NCBI GenBank assembly: GCA_910587935.1 | Contig: CAJUNP010000011.1 | Span: forward strand, 44,279 to 63,410 | Reading direction: 5' to 3' | DNA: 19,132 nucleotides | Source: an uncultured Lachnospiraceae bacterium | GTDB lineage: Bacteria > Bacillota > Clostridia > Lachnospirales > Lachnospiraceae | Shown: piece by piece, positions 6,959-14,276 of the stretch | Numbering within the stretch: position 1 is the stretch's first letter | How the letters are laid out: each line of letters opens with the position of its first letter | Notes under the pieces: generated by a model | Databases searched by the model: none | What the model was told of the DNA's origin: nothing | Seen by the model: the letters and a program-made list of their open reading frames with translations, nothing else | Made by a program: the position numbers and the translations under genes

Positions 6959-7300
6959 ATGAAACGAGGAGATGTCTATTACGCAGATTTAAGACCGGTA
7001 GTCGGCTCGGAGCAGGGAGGAATAAGGCCGGTATTGATTGTACAGAACGATATTGGCAATAAACACTCGCCTACCGTGATCTGCGCGGCAATTACGTCCA
7101 AAATGAACAAGGCGAAGCTGCCCACCCATATTGAATTGGATTCCGCCAGATACGACATGGATAAAGACTCCGTAATTCTACTGGAACAGCTTCGGACGAT
7201 TGATAAGAAACGTTTGAAAGACAAAGTATGCCACCTTGACCGGGATATTATGGACAAAGTGAACCGGGGATTATTAATCAGTCTGGAATTGAATACATAG
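6959..7300 (+). CDS. ndoA: NdoA/MazF-type endoribonuclease toxin, no adjacent antitoxin
   Basis: Sequence-specific mRNA endoribonuclease of the MazF/PemK fold. B. subtilis NdoA cuts at U^ACAU, so the same site is a reasonable guess here but is not shown. The 113 residues align along their whole length with what I know of NdoA: KRGDVYYADLRPVVGSEQGG, then IRPVLIVQND, AAITSK, KLPTHIEL, DSVILLEQLRTIDKKRL and DKVNRGLLISL. The catalytic pair expected from NdoA (Arg25, Thr48) corresponds to Arg23 and Thr46, both present, so the enzyme should be active. The start is ATG 6959, 9 bases after AGGAAGGG (6942-6949); ATG 6950 abuts that site. The 101-base gap to alr cannot encode an EndoAI-type antitoxin of about 90 residues, and the downstream gene is a membrane protein. 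The missing partner must lie elsewhere or not exist. Confidence 0.95.
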   Translation: MKRGDVYYADLRPVVGSEQGGIRPVLIVQNDIGNKHSPTVICAAITSKMNKAKLPTHIELDSARYDMDKDSVILLEQLRTIDKKRLKDKVCHLDRDIMDKVNRGLLISLELNT

Positions 7301-7306
7301 CTTTTC

Positions 7307-7335
7307 TTGACGGATTTTTCTGGAAATGATATATT
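7307..7335 (+). promoter_or_regulatory. Sigma-A promoter of the CNNM/CorC gene and downstream operon
   Basis: TTGACG (7307-7312), a 17-base spacer and TATATT (7330-7335) with an extended -10 TGA just before it (7327-7329). Transcription should start near 7342, ahead of AAGGAG and ATG 7376. No terminator is visible between 7300 and 7307, so ndoA transcripts may read through. Confidence 0.75.
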
Positions 7336-7375
7336 GGAAGGGATATTTTGACTTATAGAAAAAGGAGATGAAAGT

Positions 7376-8749
7376 ATGAGCGATGACGACGGGCCTACTG
7401 CCAGTCTGATAATCTTTTTTTTACTGCTGATAACGGAGATCTTTTTTTACGGATTCGGCGCCGCAATACAGGCTCTGAATGAAAAAGACGTGGAACGAAA
7501 AGCACAAGAGGAAAAGGACAGAAAATCCGTCCGGCTGCTGCATATAATGAAAGATCCTACGCGTTACGTCAATACGGTGCAGCTTGTGGTTACCCTGTGC
7601 AATGTAGTTATGGGGGGCTGGTTTCTGAGTTTCTTTTTTATTCGTATAAGCCGGATTTTTGAGGAAATCGGGGAAAGCTGGCTGCCGGAGCTGATGCCCG
7701 GCGCCGCCGCAGCAGTCGGAATTGTTTCGATGGTTCTGACCATGGCGCTGCTGCTTTACATAGTGCTGACATTCGGCGTACAGCTTCCGAAGAAGCTGGC
7801 GGTACGGTTTGCAGGAAAATGGGCTTACGCCTGTATCGGGCCCGTATACTTTATTGCGAACCTTCTGCGTCCGTTGACCGGACTGGTAACGGTCTCTGCG
7901 AATCTGATTCTGCGGATTTTCGGATTAAAACCGGATGCGGAAGCTTTGGATGTGACCGAGGAAGAAATTATCTCCATGGTAAATGAGGGACATGAACAGG
8001 GTGTGATTGAAGCCAGCGAGGCGGAAATGATCACCAATATTTTTGAATACGGAGATAAGGAAGCGCAGGATATTATGACCAGGCGGGGCAATATCGTGGG
8101 CATTGACGGTTCTTTGTCATTGGACAGAGCCGTAATGTTTATGCTTTCCGAGAAAAACAGCCGTTATCCGGTGTATGAGGAAAATATTGATCATATTATC
8201 GGAATTCTGCATTTAAAGGACGCCCTGCGGATGCAGGCCGGGAAAACAGACGGCGGCCGGCCGATCCGGGAAATCGAAGGGCTGCTCAGGGAAGCCAGGT
8301 TTATTCCTCTGACCAGAAATATCGACGCCTTGTTTAAGGCGATGCAGTCCCAGAAGCTTCAGATGGTAATTGTAATCGACGAATACGGACAAACTGCCGG
8401 ACTGATAGCAATGGAGGATATTCTGGAAGAAATTGTGGGAAATATTCTGGACGAGTACGACGAAGAGGATGAGCACATTGAGGAAAAAGGTGAAGATGAA
8501 TATGTAATAGAAGGAATGACGCCGCTGGAAGAAGTGGAGGAACGCCTCGGTATTCATTTTGACGAAGAATCCTTCGAAACCCTGAACGGTTTCATGATTT
8601 CAAAGCTGGACAAGATTCCGGAAGAAAACGAAGAATTCGAGATTGACGTAGACGGTTATAATTTCAAAATTATTTCCGTGGAAAATAAAATGATCCACAG
8701 CGTTCTGGTAACAAGACTGCCGCTGGAACAGGAACAACAGGAACTATAA
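7376..8749 (+). CDS. CNNM/CorC-type transporter (HlyC/CorC family; DUF21, CBS pair, CorC_HlyC domain)
   Basis: Integral membrane protein of 457 residues. The CNNM transmembrane domain (about 1-190) has hydrophobic segments near 9-32, 66-92, 108-135 and 148-178 and the family segment FGVQLPKKLA (133-142). A CBS pair follows (about 230-355), with IMTRRGNIVGID, SRYPVYEENIDHIIGILHLK and VIVIDEYGQTAGLIAMEDIL. A CorC_HlyC domain lies at about 375-450 (EYVIEGMTPLEEVEERLGI, then ETLNGFMISKL). Bacterial relatives such as MpfA/CorC export Mg2+ or counter Mg2+ excess; the hemolysin label is historical. A short acidic run, LDEYDEEDEHIEE, lies between the CBS pair and the C-terminal domain. ATG 7376 has AGGAG 8 bases upstream. 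It is followed after 39 bases by yebC without a terminator, so they are probably cotranscribed. The transported ion is inferred from the family only. Confidence 0.92.
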   Translation: MSDDDGPTASLIIFFLLLITEIFFYGFGAAIQALNEKDVERKAQEEKDRKSVRLLHIMKDPTRYVNTVQLVVTLCNVVMGGWFLSFFFIRISRIFEEIGESWLPELMPGAAAAVGIVSMVLTMALLLYIVLTFGVQLPKKLAVRFAGKWAYACIGPVYFIANLLRPLTGLVTVSANLILRIFGLKPDAEALDVTEEEIISMVNEGHEQGVIEASEAEMITNIFEYGDKEAQDIMTRRGNIVGIDGSLSLDRAVMFMLSEKNSRYPVYEENIDHIIGILHLKDALRMQAGKTDGGRPIREIEGLLREARFIPLTRNIDALFKAMQSQKLQMVIVIDEYGQTAGLIAMEDILEEIVGNILDEYDEEDEHIEEKGEDEYVIEGMTPLEEVEERLGIHFDEESFETLNGFMISKLDKIPEENEEFEIDVDGYNFKIISVENKMIHSVLVTRLPLEQEQQEL

Positions 8750-8788
8750 GAAAAACGCCGCATGAAAGCTGCGAAAAAGGAGAAAACA

Positions 8789-9517
8789 ATGTCAGGACAT
8801 TCAAAATTTGCAAATATCAAACATAAAAAAGAAAAGAACGACGCTGCAAAGGGAAAAATATTTACGATCATCGGAAGAGAGATCGCAGTTGCCGTAAAAG
8901 AAGGCGGTCCCGACCCTGCCAACAATTTCAAGCTTGCCCAGGTGATTGCCAAGGCGAAAGCCAACAATATGCCTAACGATACAATTGACCGCGGAATCAA
9001 AAAAGCAGCGGGCGACGCAGGAAACGTGAATTATGAATACGTAACATATGAAGGGTACGGACCGAACGGAATTGCCATTATCGTGGACGCGCTTACCGAC
9101 AATAAGAACCGTACTGCGGCCAACGTCCGGAGCGCATTTACAAAAGGACAGGGTAATGTAGGGACTCCCGGCTGCGTTTCATTCATGTTTGACAAAAAAG
9201 GACAGATTCTGATTGATAAAGAGGACTGTGAACTGGAAGCGGACGATTTAATGATGACGGCTCTGGACGCAGGCGCGGAAGATTTCAATGAAGAGGAAGA
9301 CAGCTTTGAAATTTTAACGGACCCGGATGCTTTTGAAGAAGTGCGGGCCGCTTTGGAAACGGCGGGAATTCCCATGATGTCGGCGGAGGTGACTATGATT
9401 CCGCAGAATTATGTGGAGCTTAGCGACGAAACGGCGGTTAAAAACCTTCAGAAAACGTTGGATCTTCTGGAAGACGACGACGATGTACAGGCAGTTTATC
9501 ACAACTGGGATGAATAA
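8789..9517 (+). CDS. yebC: YebC/PmpR (TACO1) family protein
   Basis: Cytoplasmic protein of 242 residues, the usual length. It has the canonical N-terminus MSGHSKFANIKHKKEKNDA followed by GKIFTIIGREI, the middle motif YEGYGPNGIAIIVDALTDN, and NRTAANVRSAFTKGQGNVG. YebC proteins were long annotated as transcriptional regulators (PmpR). More recent work links YebC and mitochondrial TACO1 to translation of proline-rich stretches, so a ribosome-associated role is the better reading. Which paralogue (YebC1 or YebC2) this is cannot be decided here. The start is ATG 8789, with AGGAG (8778-8782) 6 bases before it. An in-frame ATG at 8762 would add nine residues not typical of the family. metY begins 17 bases after the stop, so the genes share a transcript. 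Confidence 0.94.
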   Translation: MSGHSKFANIKHKKEKNDAAKGKIFTIIGREIAVAVKEGGPDPANNFKLAQVIAKAKANNMPNDTIDRGIKKAAGDAGNVNYEYVTYEGYGPNGIAIIVDALTDNKNRTAANVRSAFTKGQGNVGTPGCVSFMFDKKGQILIDKEDCELEADDLMMTALDAGAEDFNEEEDSFEILTDPDAFEEVRAALETAGIPMMSAEVTMIPQNYVELSDETAVKNLQKTLDLLEDDDDVQAVYHNWDE

Positions 9518-9534
9518 AGCGGGAGGAATAAACA

Positions 9535-10818
9535 ATGAAGCGGGAATATGCGAAAGAGACTGTCTGTATACAGGCGGGATGGCAGCCGGGAAAGGGAGAA
9601 CCGAGAGTGCTTCCGATTTACCAGAGCACTACGTTTAAATATGAGACGTCCGAACAGATGGGGCGTTTGTTTGATCTGGAAGACAGCGGTTATTTTTATA
9701 CGAGACTGCAGAATCCGACCAACGACTGTGTGGCGTCCAAAATCTGCGAATTGGAGGGCGGCGTGGCGGCCATGCTCACTTCTTCGGGCCAGGCTGCGAA
9801 TTACTATGCGGTATTTAATATCTGTGAGGCGGGAGACCATGTGGTTATGTCTTCCTGCGTGTACGGCGGAACCTTTAATTTACTTGCGGTAACCATGAAA
9901 AAAATGGGCATTGCATGTACCGTGGTAGATCCCGATGCGGATGAGGAAACTCTGGCGGCGGCTTTCAGGCCTAATACGAAGTGTGTTCTTGCGGAAACGC
10001 TTGCCAATCCGGCGCTGGTAGTTCTGGACATTGAGAAATTTGCCAGGATTGCTCACGCCAATCAGGTTCCGCTGATCGTGGATAATACGTTTCCGACGCC
10101 GATTCTGTGCAATCCTATTAAATGGGGAGCGGACATTGTGACCCATTCCACAACGAAATATATGGACGGACATGCCATGTGCGTAGGCGGCGCGATTGTG
10201 GATTCCGGTAATTTTGACTGGAGTCTTTATCCGGATAAATTTCCGGGCCTGACTACGCCGGACGAATCGTATCACGGAATTGTTTATACGGAAAAGTTCG
10301 GCAAAGCGGCTTATATTACAAAAGCCACCGCACAGTTGATGCGGGATCTGGGCTCTATCCAGTCTCCCCAGAACGCTTTTTTATTGAACGTAGGACTGGA
10401 AACGCTTCATCTGCGGATGCCAAGGCACAGCGAGAATGCCCTGGCGGTTGCGGAATATCTGAAGAACCATGATAAGGTGGCATGGGTAAAGTATCCCGGA
10501 CTTAAGGATGATCCCTATCATGAACTGGCGGCGAAGTATATGCCGGACGGAGCAAGCGGAGTTGTGGCATTCGGATTAAAGGGAGGACGAAAGGCCGCCG
10601 AGGCTATGATGGACAAGCTGGAGCTGGCGGCTATCGTAACCCATGTGGCGGATGCCAGAACCTGTGTGCTTCATCCCGCAAGCCACACGCACAGGCAGAT
10701 GACGGACGAACAGCTTCTGGAAGCCGGCGTGGCGCCGGATCTGATTCGTTTTTCTGTGGGAATTGAAAATGCGGGAGATATCATCAAAGATTTGGAGCAG
10801 GCAATGTCTGCCGTTTAG
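9535..10818 (+). CDS. metY: O-acetylhomoserine sulfhydrylase (Cys/Met metabolism PLP enzyme)
   Basis: Adds sulfide to O-acetyl-L-homoserine to give homocysteine, the direct sulfhydrylation route to methionine. The 427 residues fit MetY (about 420-430), longer than cystathionine gamma-synthase or beta-lyase (about 380-400). Family marks are LPIYQSTTF (26-34), FYTRLQNPTND (54-64), the PLP stacking region SSGQAANY, YGGTFNL (110-116), DNTFPTPIL (183-191), and HSTTKYMDGH (204-213) with the PLP lysine at Lys208. A MetY-type insertion containing YPDKFPGLTTPDESYHG follows. The C-terminal domain carries VTHVADARTCVLHPASHTHR and IRFSVGIEN. ATG 9535 has GGAGG 8 bases upstream. There is no S-box or T-box leader, since the gap to yebC is only 17 bases, so any control by methionine must act from the upstream promoter or elsewhere. 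Methionine gamma-lyase is less likely given length and motifs. Confidence 0.93.
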   Translation: MKREYAKETVCIQAGWQPGKGEPRVLPIYQSTTFKYETSEQMGRLFDLEDSGYFYTRLQNPTNDCVASKICELEGGVAAMLTSSGQAANYYAVFNICEAGDHVVMSSCVYGGTFNLLAVTMKKMGIACTVVDPDADEETLAAAFRPNTKCVLAETLANPALVVLDIEKFARIAHANQVPLIVDNTFPTPILCNPIKWGADIVTHSTTKYMDGHAMCVGGAIVDSGNFDWSLYPDKFPGLTTPDESYHGIVYTEKFGKAAYITKATAQLMRDLGSIQSPQNAFLLNVGLETLHLRMPRHSENALAVAEYLKNHDKVAWVKYPGLKDDPYHELAAKYMPDGASGVVAFGLKGGRKAAEAMMDKLELAAIVTHVADARTCVLHPASHTHRQMTDEQLLEAGVAPDLIRFSVGIENAGDIIKDLEQAMSAV

Positions 10819-10849
10819 ACGGGAATAAACCGGAGGTAAGGAGCATACG

Positions 10850-11833
10850 ATGAAAGAGAGCATTAAACCGGAACGGCTTGCAATCGTAGTACCATGTTAT
10901 AACGAGGAGGAAATGCTTGCGCTTTCTTCCGAGGCGCTGCGGGGAGTATTGAAGGATCTGGCAGGTAAGGGAAAAATTGCGCAAGACAGTTTTATATTGT
11001 TTGTGGACGACGGAAGCAGGGACGCCACCTGGGAGCTGATCGAGAAAGAACACCGAAAATTTCCGCAGGTAAAGGGATTAAAGCTTGCCGGCAATGTGGG
11101 ACATCAGTTTGCTCTGACGGCAGGACTGCTTACGGCCAGGGATATGAGCGGCGTAACGGTATCGATTGACGCCGATTTGCAGGATGATATTCTTGTGATT
11201 GAGGAAATGATAGATAAATTTCAGGAAGGCTGCGACGTGGTTTACGGCGTGCGAAGCGACCGGAAGACGGATTCCTTTTTTAAACGTACAACAGCGCAGG
11301 CGTTTTATAAGCTAATGGCGGTAATGGGCGTAAAGACGGTATATAATCATGCGGATTTCCGTCTGATGTCAAAACGGGCTTTGGAGGAATTTTCCAAATA
11401 CCAGGAAAATAATCTGTTTTTGCGCGGCATGATTCCGCTTCTGGGTTACAAAACGGATCAGGTGTATTATGAGAGAAAGGAACGAGTGGCCGGAGAGTCA
11501 AAGTATCCTCTGGGAAAAATGCTGAGTCTGGCTTTCAATGGAATCTCCTCTTTCAGTGTGAAGCCCATCAGTCTGATTATCGGACTGGGCGTGTGTATTG
11601 TGGCCGGTTCTGTTTTAGCTGCGCTTTATGCGTTGATTTCTTATTTTACGGGTCATGTGGTTGCTGGATGGACTTCACTGATTTTGTCTATCTGGTTTAT
11701 CGGAGGCGTTCAGCTGCTGTCTATCGGGCTTATAGGACAGTATATCGGTAAGATTTATATTGAAGTAAAGCACCGGCCCCGTTATCATATTGAAAAAATA
11801 TTAGACGAAAATGAAATGATTAAGGTATCGTAA
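10850..11833 (+). CDS. GT2 family polyprenyl-phosphate glycosyltransferase (GtrB/CsbB/DPM1-like)
   Basis: Predicted to transfer a sugar from a nucleotide sugar to undecaprenyl phosphate on the cytoplasmic face, giving a lipid-linked donor. The GT-A catalytic domain (1 to about 225) starts AIVVPCYNEEEML (11-23). It has VDDGSRD (52-58), the DXD metal site in SIDADLQDD (105-113), and NHADFRLMSKRA (166-177). The segment ERVAGESKYPLGKM (211-224) is typical of GtrB/ArnC/DPM1 enzymes. Two C-terminal transmembrane helices (about 237-266 and 270-300) end in GLIGQYIGKIYIEVKHRPRY, the usual amphipathic exit. ATG 10850 has GGAGGT and AAGGAG upstream. The stop overlaps the next gene's start by one base (TAATG), so the two proteins are probably made together. 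The sugar (glucose, GlcNAc, mannose or other) cannot be told from sequence. Confidence 0.92.
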   Translation: MKESIKPERLAIVVPCYNEEEMLALSSEALRGVLKDLAGKGKIAQDSFILFVDDGSRDATWELIEKEHRKFPQVKGLKLAGNVGHQFALTAGLLTARDMSGVTVSIDADLQDDILVIEEMIDKFQEGCDVVYGVRSDRKTDSFFKRTTAQAFYKLMAVMGVKTVYNHADFRLMSKRALEEFSKYQENNLFLRGMIPLLGYKTDQVYYERKERVAGESKYPLGKMLSLAFNGISSFSVKPISLIIGLGVCIVAGSVLAALYALISYFTGHVVAGWTSLILSIWFIGGVQLLSIGLIGQYIGKIYIEVKHRPRYHIEKILDENEMIKVS

Positions 11834-13365
11834 TGATTTGGAAAAAAACATGGTTTAGTTATGGGGTCTGGGGATTATATTCGGCTGTGGTAAGTATGGC
11901 GTTTGCGTTGGGAATTATGCTTTTTGTTCCTAAGGGAAGCAATCCTTATCTTGCAGTTTTGCTTGTGTGCCTGTTTTTTCTTTTAATGACCTTGTTTTTT
12001 TTCCTGTCGCAGACGATTGTGGTAAACGTCGGCGGTAAGAGGAAAATAAAACGAAAGGCTGCGGTTTTGGTGGAAACCTTTGCGATATTGGCGGCTCTGG
12101 CCGGAGGAAGTGTTTTAAGCGTCGGTTTCTTAAGACAGGCGCAGCCGGAGACTTTGCTGCAGTCGGAATATTTGGCGGGCAGCTTTGTGGGAGGTCCTCT
12201 GACGGTTTCGGAAAGCGTTTACGGTGCAAGGGTTTTTTATCCGTATGTGCTGCGGGCTTTATTTATTTTTGTGGGGAATCACGGAGTGGCTGCGCTGTGG
12301 CTGCAGCTGTTTTTATTTCTGGCGGGCAGCTTTTTACTTTACCGCGGTGTAAGGCGTCTGTCCGGAAAGGCGGCGGGTGTGTTTGTATTTGCCGTTTTGA
12401 TGACGGTTCCGTTATGGGTTGGAACGAAAGAAACGATCGCGCCGCTCTGGCTGGAATTCTTTTTGTTCGGAATGGGATTTTACCTGACTGCGGTATTTTT
12501 AGGAAAACACAGGGATTTGGAATTTGCGGGGGAACGCGGAAAGGGACGGAAGTTTTTTGATTGCATTAGGCCTGTTCTTTTGGGTCTGTTTACGGCTTTT
12601 GTTATCTATGCGGGTCCTTTTGGAATTTTACTTACGGCGCTGGGACTTTCCGTATTATGGAGTCTGCCGGAAGGCGGAAAAACCCGTACATATCCGTCCA
12701 GGCTGCTCCTTGCTTTTCTATTGCTTGCGGGAATTGCCGGAGGTCTGTTTTTGCTGTGTCTGGTAGAGGCCTGTGTTTGTAAAGAAACGTTGTTTCAGGT
12801 GGCGGAAACAAAATGGCAGTTATACGGCGCGCAGGTGGGATTACATTTTCCGTTAACTTTTACGGACCGGGAGAGCGTGGCGTTTTCTGTTTTGGCAGGA
12901 GGTATGTTCTGGGGGATTTTTCGTTTCTTTTTTGAACCCATGGAAGATTCTTTAAGCGGTATGTTTTTTTTCTTTCTGGCGGCTGCAGGAGTAAGAACGG
13001 CAGGTCTTTTTACGCCGGATGAGAAAGAAATATGGCTGCTTCTTGTGATGGCTGTCTGCGGGGCCGTTTGTATCGGGCGGAGTCTGATGCCTTTTAATGT
13101 TTCCAAGCCGGAAAAGACAGCGGAAAATCCCGGGTATGAGGAGAAAAAGGAAGCGGCGAAAGAAGAAACGGCAGGTGAACAGAGAATAATAAAAGAAAAA
13201 GCGCCGCAGCCTCAAAAAAAACAGGAAATGCAGGACAAGCCTGAAAGGGCGGAAAAGCCTGCGGTCAAATATCTGGATAATCCGCTTCCGGGGCCTAAAA
13301 AACATGTTCCCAAAACGATGGATTACGATATAACGATTTCGGATGACGATGATTTTGATTTTTAA
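11833..13365 (+). CDS. Polytopic membrane protein, candidate GT-C-like transferase, with charged cytoplasmic tail
   Basis: No named family recognised with certainty. About 11-12 hydrophobic segments fill residues 10-416. The third ends at about 99 and is followed by a polar, probably external, stretch to about 135. Then comes YGARVFYPYVLRALFIFVGN and a run of helices with RGVRRLSGKAAGVFV. This layout, with an external loop before a Tyr-Pro-Tyr/Leu-rich helix, resembles GT-C (GT39/ArnT-like) transferases that use polyprenyl-linked sugars; the fit is partial and the catalytic acid is not assigned. Residues 421-510 are a long Lys/Glu-rich tail with a Pro-rich patch, LDNPLPGPKKHVPKTMDYDI (481-500), and an acidic end DDDDFDF (504-510). 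The one-base overlap with the GT2 gene suggests the GT2 supplies the sugar donor this protein uses or moves. A flippase or scaffold role is possible. It is the last gene before the terminator at 13409. Confidence 0.85.
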   Translation: MIWKKTWFSYGVWGLYSAVVSMAFALGIMLFVPKGSNPYLAVLLVCLFFLLMTLFFFLSQTIVVNVGGKRKIKRKAAVLVETFAILAALAGGSVLSVGFLRQAQPETLLQSEYLAGSFVGGPLTVSESVYGARVFYPYVLRALFIFVGNHGVAALWLQLFLFLAGSFLLYRGVRRLSGKAAGVFVFAVLMTVPLWVGTKETIAPLWLEFFLFGMGFYLTAVFLGKHRDLEFAGERGKGRKFFDCIRPVLLGLFTAFVIYAGPFGILLTALGLSVLWSLPEGGKTRTYPSRLLLAFLLLAGIAGGLFLLCLVEACVCKETLFQVAETKWQLYGAQVGLHFPLTFTDRESVAFSVLAGGMFWGIFRFFFEPMEDSLSGMFFFFLAAAGVRTAGLFTPDEKEIWLLLVMAVCGAVCIGRSLMPFNVSKPEKTAENPGYEEKKEAAKEETAGEQRIIKEKAPQPQKKQEMQDKPERAEKPAVKYLDNPLPGPKKHVPKTMDYDITISDDDDFDF

Positions 13366-13408
13366 ACAGGTCATCATGTATACTTTTTGAAAATAAGCGG
13401 AAACTAGG

Positions 13409-13438
13409 AAGAGAACTGTAAGGGCAGTTCTCTTTTTT
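13409..13438 (+). terminator. Intrinsic terminator ending the CorC-yebC-metY-GT2-membrane protein operon
   Basis: AAGAGAACTG (13409-13418) pairs with CAGTTCTCTT (13425-13434) around the 6-base loop TAAGGG, and the T run continues to 13438. The stem has ten pairs, the outer two against the T tract. It lies 44 bases past the stop at 13365 and just ahead of the next gene's ribosome binding site. Confidence 0.9.
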
Positions 13439-13448
13439 ATGATCAGAA

Positions 13449-13454
13449 GGAGGT
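13449..13454 (+). promoter_or_regulatory. Ribosome binding site GGAGGT deciding the tepA start
   Basis: GGAGGT, within AGAAGGAGGT, directly abuts ATG 13455 and lies 6 bases from ATG 13461. The second ATG has the workable spacing and is preferred. Confidence 0.75.
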
Positions 13455-13460
13455 ATGGAT

Positions 13461-14186
13461 ATGGGGCAGAACGGACAAAAAGAAGATGCTAAAGAAAAGA
13501 AAGAAGAAACGAAGCTGGACGAGGAACGGATCGAAAAGTCAGGACAGCTTACTTTAAATAAAAACAAAGAAAAGCAGGCAATCCACCTGCTTTCCATTAT
13601 CGGGGAAATAGAAGGACATGAAAATCTGGGCGGAAATTCCAAAACAACAAAGTATGAACATATCCTGCCCCAGCTTGCGGCGATTGAAGACAGCATGGAG
13701 ATCGACGGCGTTCTGATTCTTTTGAACACTATGGGAGGAGATGTGGAAGCGGGACTCGCCATTGCGGAAATGATCGCTTCTTTAAGTAAACCGACGGTAT
13801 CCCTGGTACTGGGAGGAAGCCATTCCATCGGTGTGCCGATTGCCGTCAGCACGGATTATTCTTTTATCGTGCCGACCGGCACCATGGTAATCCATCCGGT
13901 CAGAATGAACGGCATGGTAATCGGCGTATCGCAGACTTTTGATTATTTTAAGCAGATCCAGGATCGAATTACGGGATTTGTATGCAGCCACTGCAGAATA
14001 AAAAAGAACCGTCTGGAGGATTTAATGATGGAAACGGGAATTCTGACAAAAGACATAGGAACGATTCTGGTAGGCGATATGGCTGTCAGGGAAGGCATTA
14101 TACGGGAAGTCGGCGGAATTCAGGAAGCGGTAGCAAAGCTCCATGCCATGATTGAAGAAAACAAAAATGAAAAAAATGAAAAATAA
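13461..14186 (+). CDS. tepA: Clp-family serine peptidase-like protein, TepA/YmfB type
   Basis: ClpP/crotonase-fold protein of 241 residues, related to B. subtilis TepA (translocation-enhancing protein), which is also encoded just upstream of spoIIIE. The first 38 or so residues are highly charged (Lys/Glu), without signal peptide or membrane helix. The fold begins near 40 (QAIHLLSIIGEIEGHE). LILLNTMGGDVEAGLAIAE (85-103) is the oxyanion/strand-turn region, LVLGGSHSIGVPIA (115-128) holds the expected nucleophile Ser122, and MVIHPVRMNG (142-151) the expected His145. The third triad residue is not clear; GILTKDIGTILVGDMAVREG near the C-terminus is the family's conserved end. Whether it is an active peptidase is unsettled. 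The start is ATG 13461, because GGAGGT abuts ATG 13455 but lies 6 bases from 13461. The preceding terminator separates it from the upstream operon, and I see no convincing promoter of its own in the short gap. Confidence 0.9.
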   Translation: MGQNGQKEDAKEKKEETKLDEERIEKSGQLTLNKNKEKQAIHLLSIIGEIEGHENLGGNSKTTKYEHILPQLAAIEDSMEIDGVLILLNTMGGDVEAGLAIAEMIASLSKPTVSLVLGGSHSIGVPIAVSTDYSFIVPTGTMVIHPVRMNGMVIGVSQTFDYFKQIQDRITGFVCSHCRIKKNRLEDLMMETGILTKDIGTILVGDMAVREGIIREVGGIQEAVAKLHAMIEENKNEKNEK

Positions 14187-14196
14187 ATTACGGAGG

Positions 14197-14225
14197 ATGA
14201 CAAGACGTAAGATAAATGATATACT
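14197..14225 (+). promoter_or_regulatory. Candidate sigma-A promoter of ftsK
   Basis: ATGACA (14197-14202), a 17-base spacer and TATACT (14220-14225), each 5 of 6 to consensus, with an extended -10 TGA (14217-14219). Transcription would start near 14232, leaving about 45 bases of leader before ATG 14277. Confidence 0.65.
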
Positions 14226-14257
14226 ATATAAGATTATGTATCTTTATTTTAGTATAT
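14219..14257 (+). repeat. Nested inverted repeats in the ftsK promoter/leader
   Basis: ATATACTA (14219-14226) and TAGTATAT (14250-14257) are perfect 8-base complements. Between them AAGAT (14230-14234) and ATCTT (14240-14244) form a second, inner dyad. The outer left arm covers the -10 box of the ftsK promoter, so it could be an operator. If transcribed from upstream, it could form a two-tier hairpin close to the ftsK ribosome binding site. All pairs in the outer stem but two are A-T, so it is weak as RNA. Confidence 0.4.
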
Positions 14258-14276
14258 TAGAGGGAGTCTGAGAGGG

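Noticed and set aside
8759..8773. Small hairpin CGCA...TGCG before yebC considered as a terminator
   Set aside because: Only 4 base pairs and no T run; too weak to count.
8762..8788. Nine-residue extension of YebC from ATG 8762
   Set aside because: YebC proteins begin at M(S/A)GHSK, and AGGAG is correctly spaced for ATG 8789 only.
13295..13852. 185-codon open frame on the minus strand
   Set aside because: It runs antisense through the intrinsic terminator, the gap and parts of two well supported genes, has no good ribosome binding site and encodes low-complexity Ser/Pro-rich sequence.
14197..14271. Possible 24-codon leader ORF (MTRRKINDILYKIMYLYFSI...) between tepA and ftsK
   Set aside because: GGAGG abuts its ATG with no spacing, and the ATG coincides with the -35 box of the ftsK promoter, so transcripts from that promoter would lack it. 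It does not resemble YlzJ. Not annotated.
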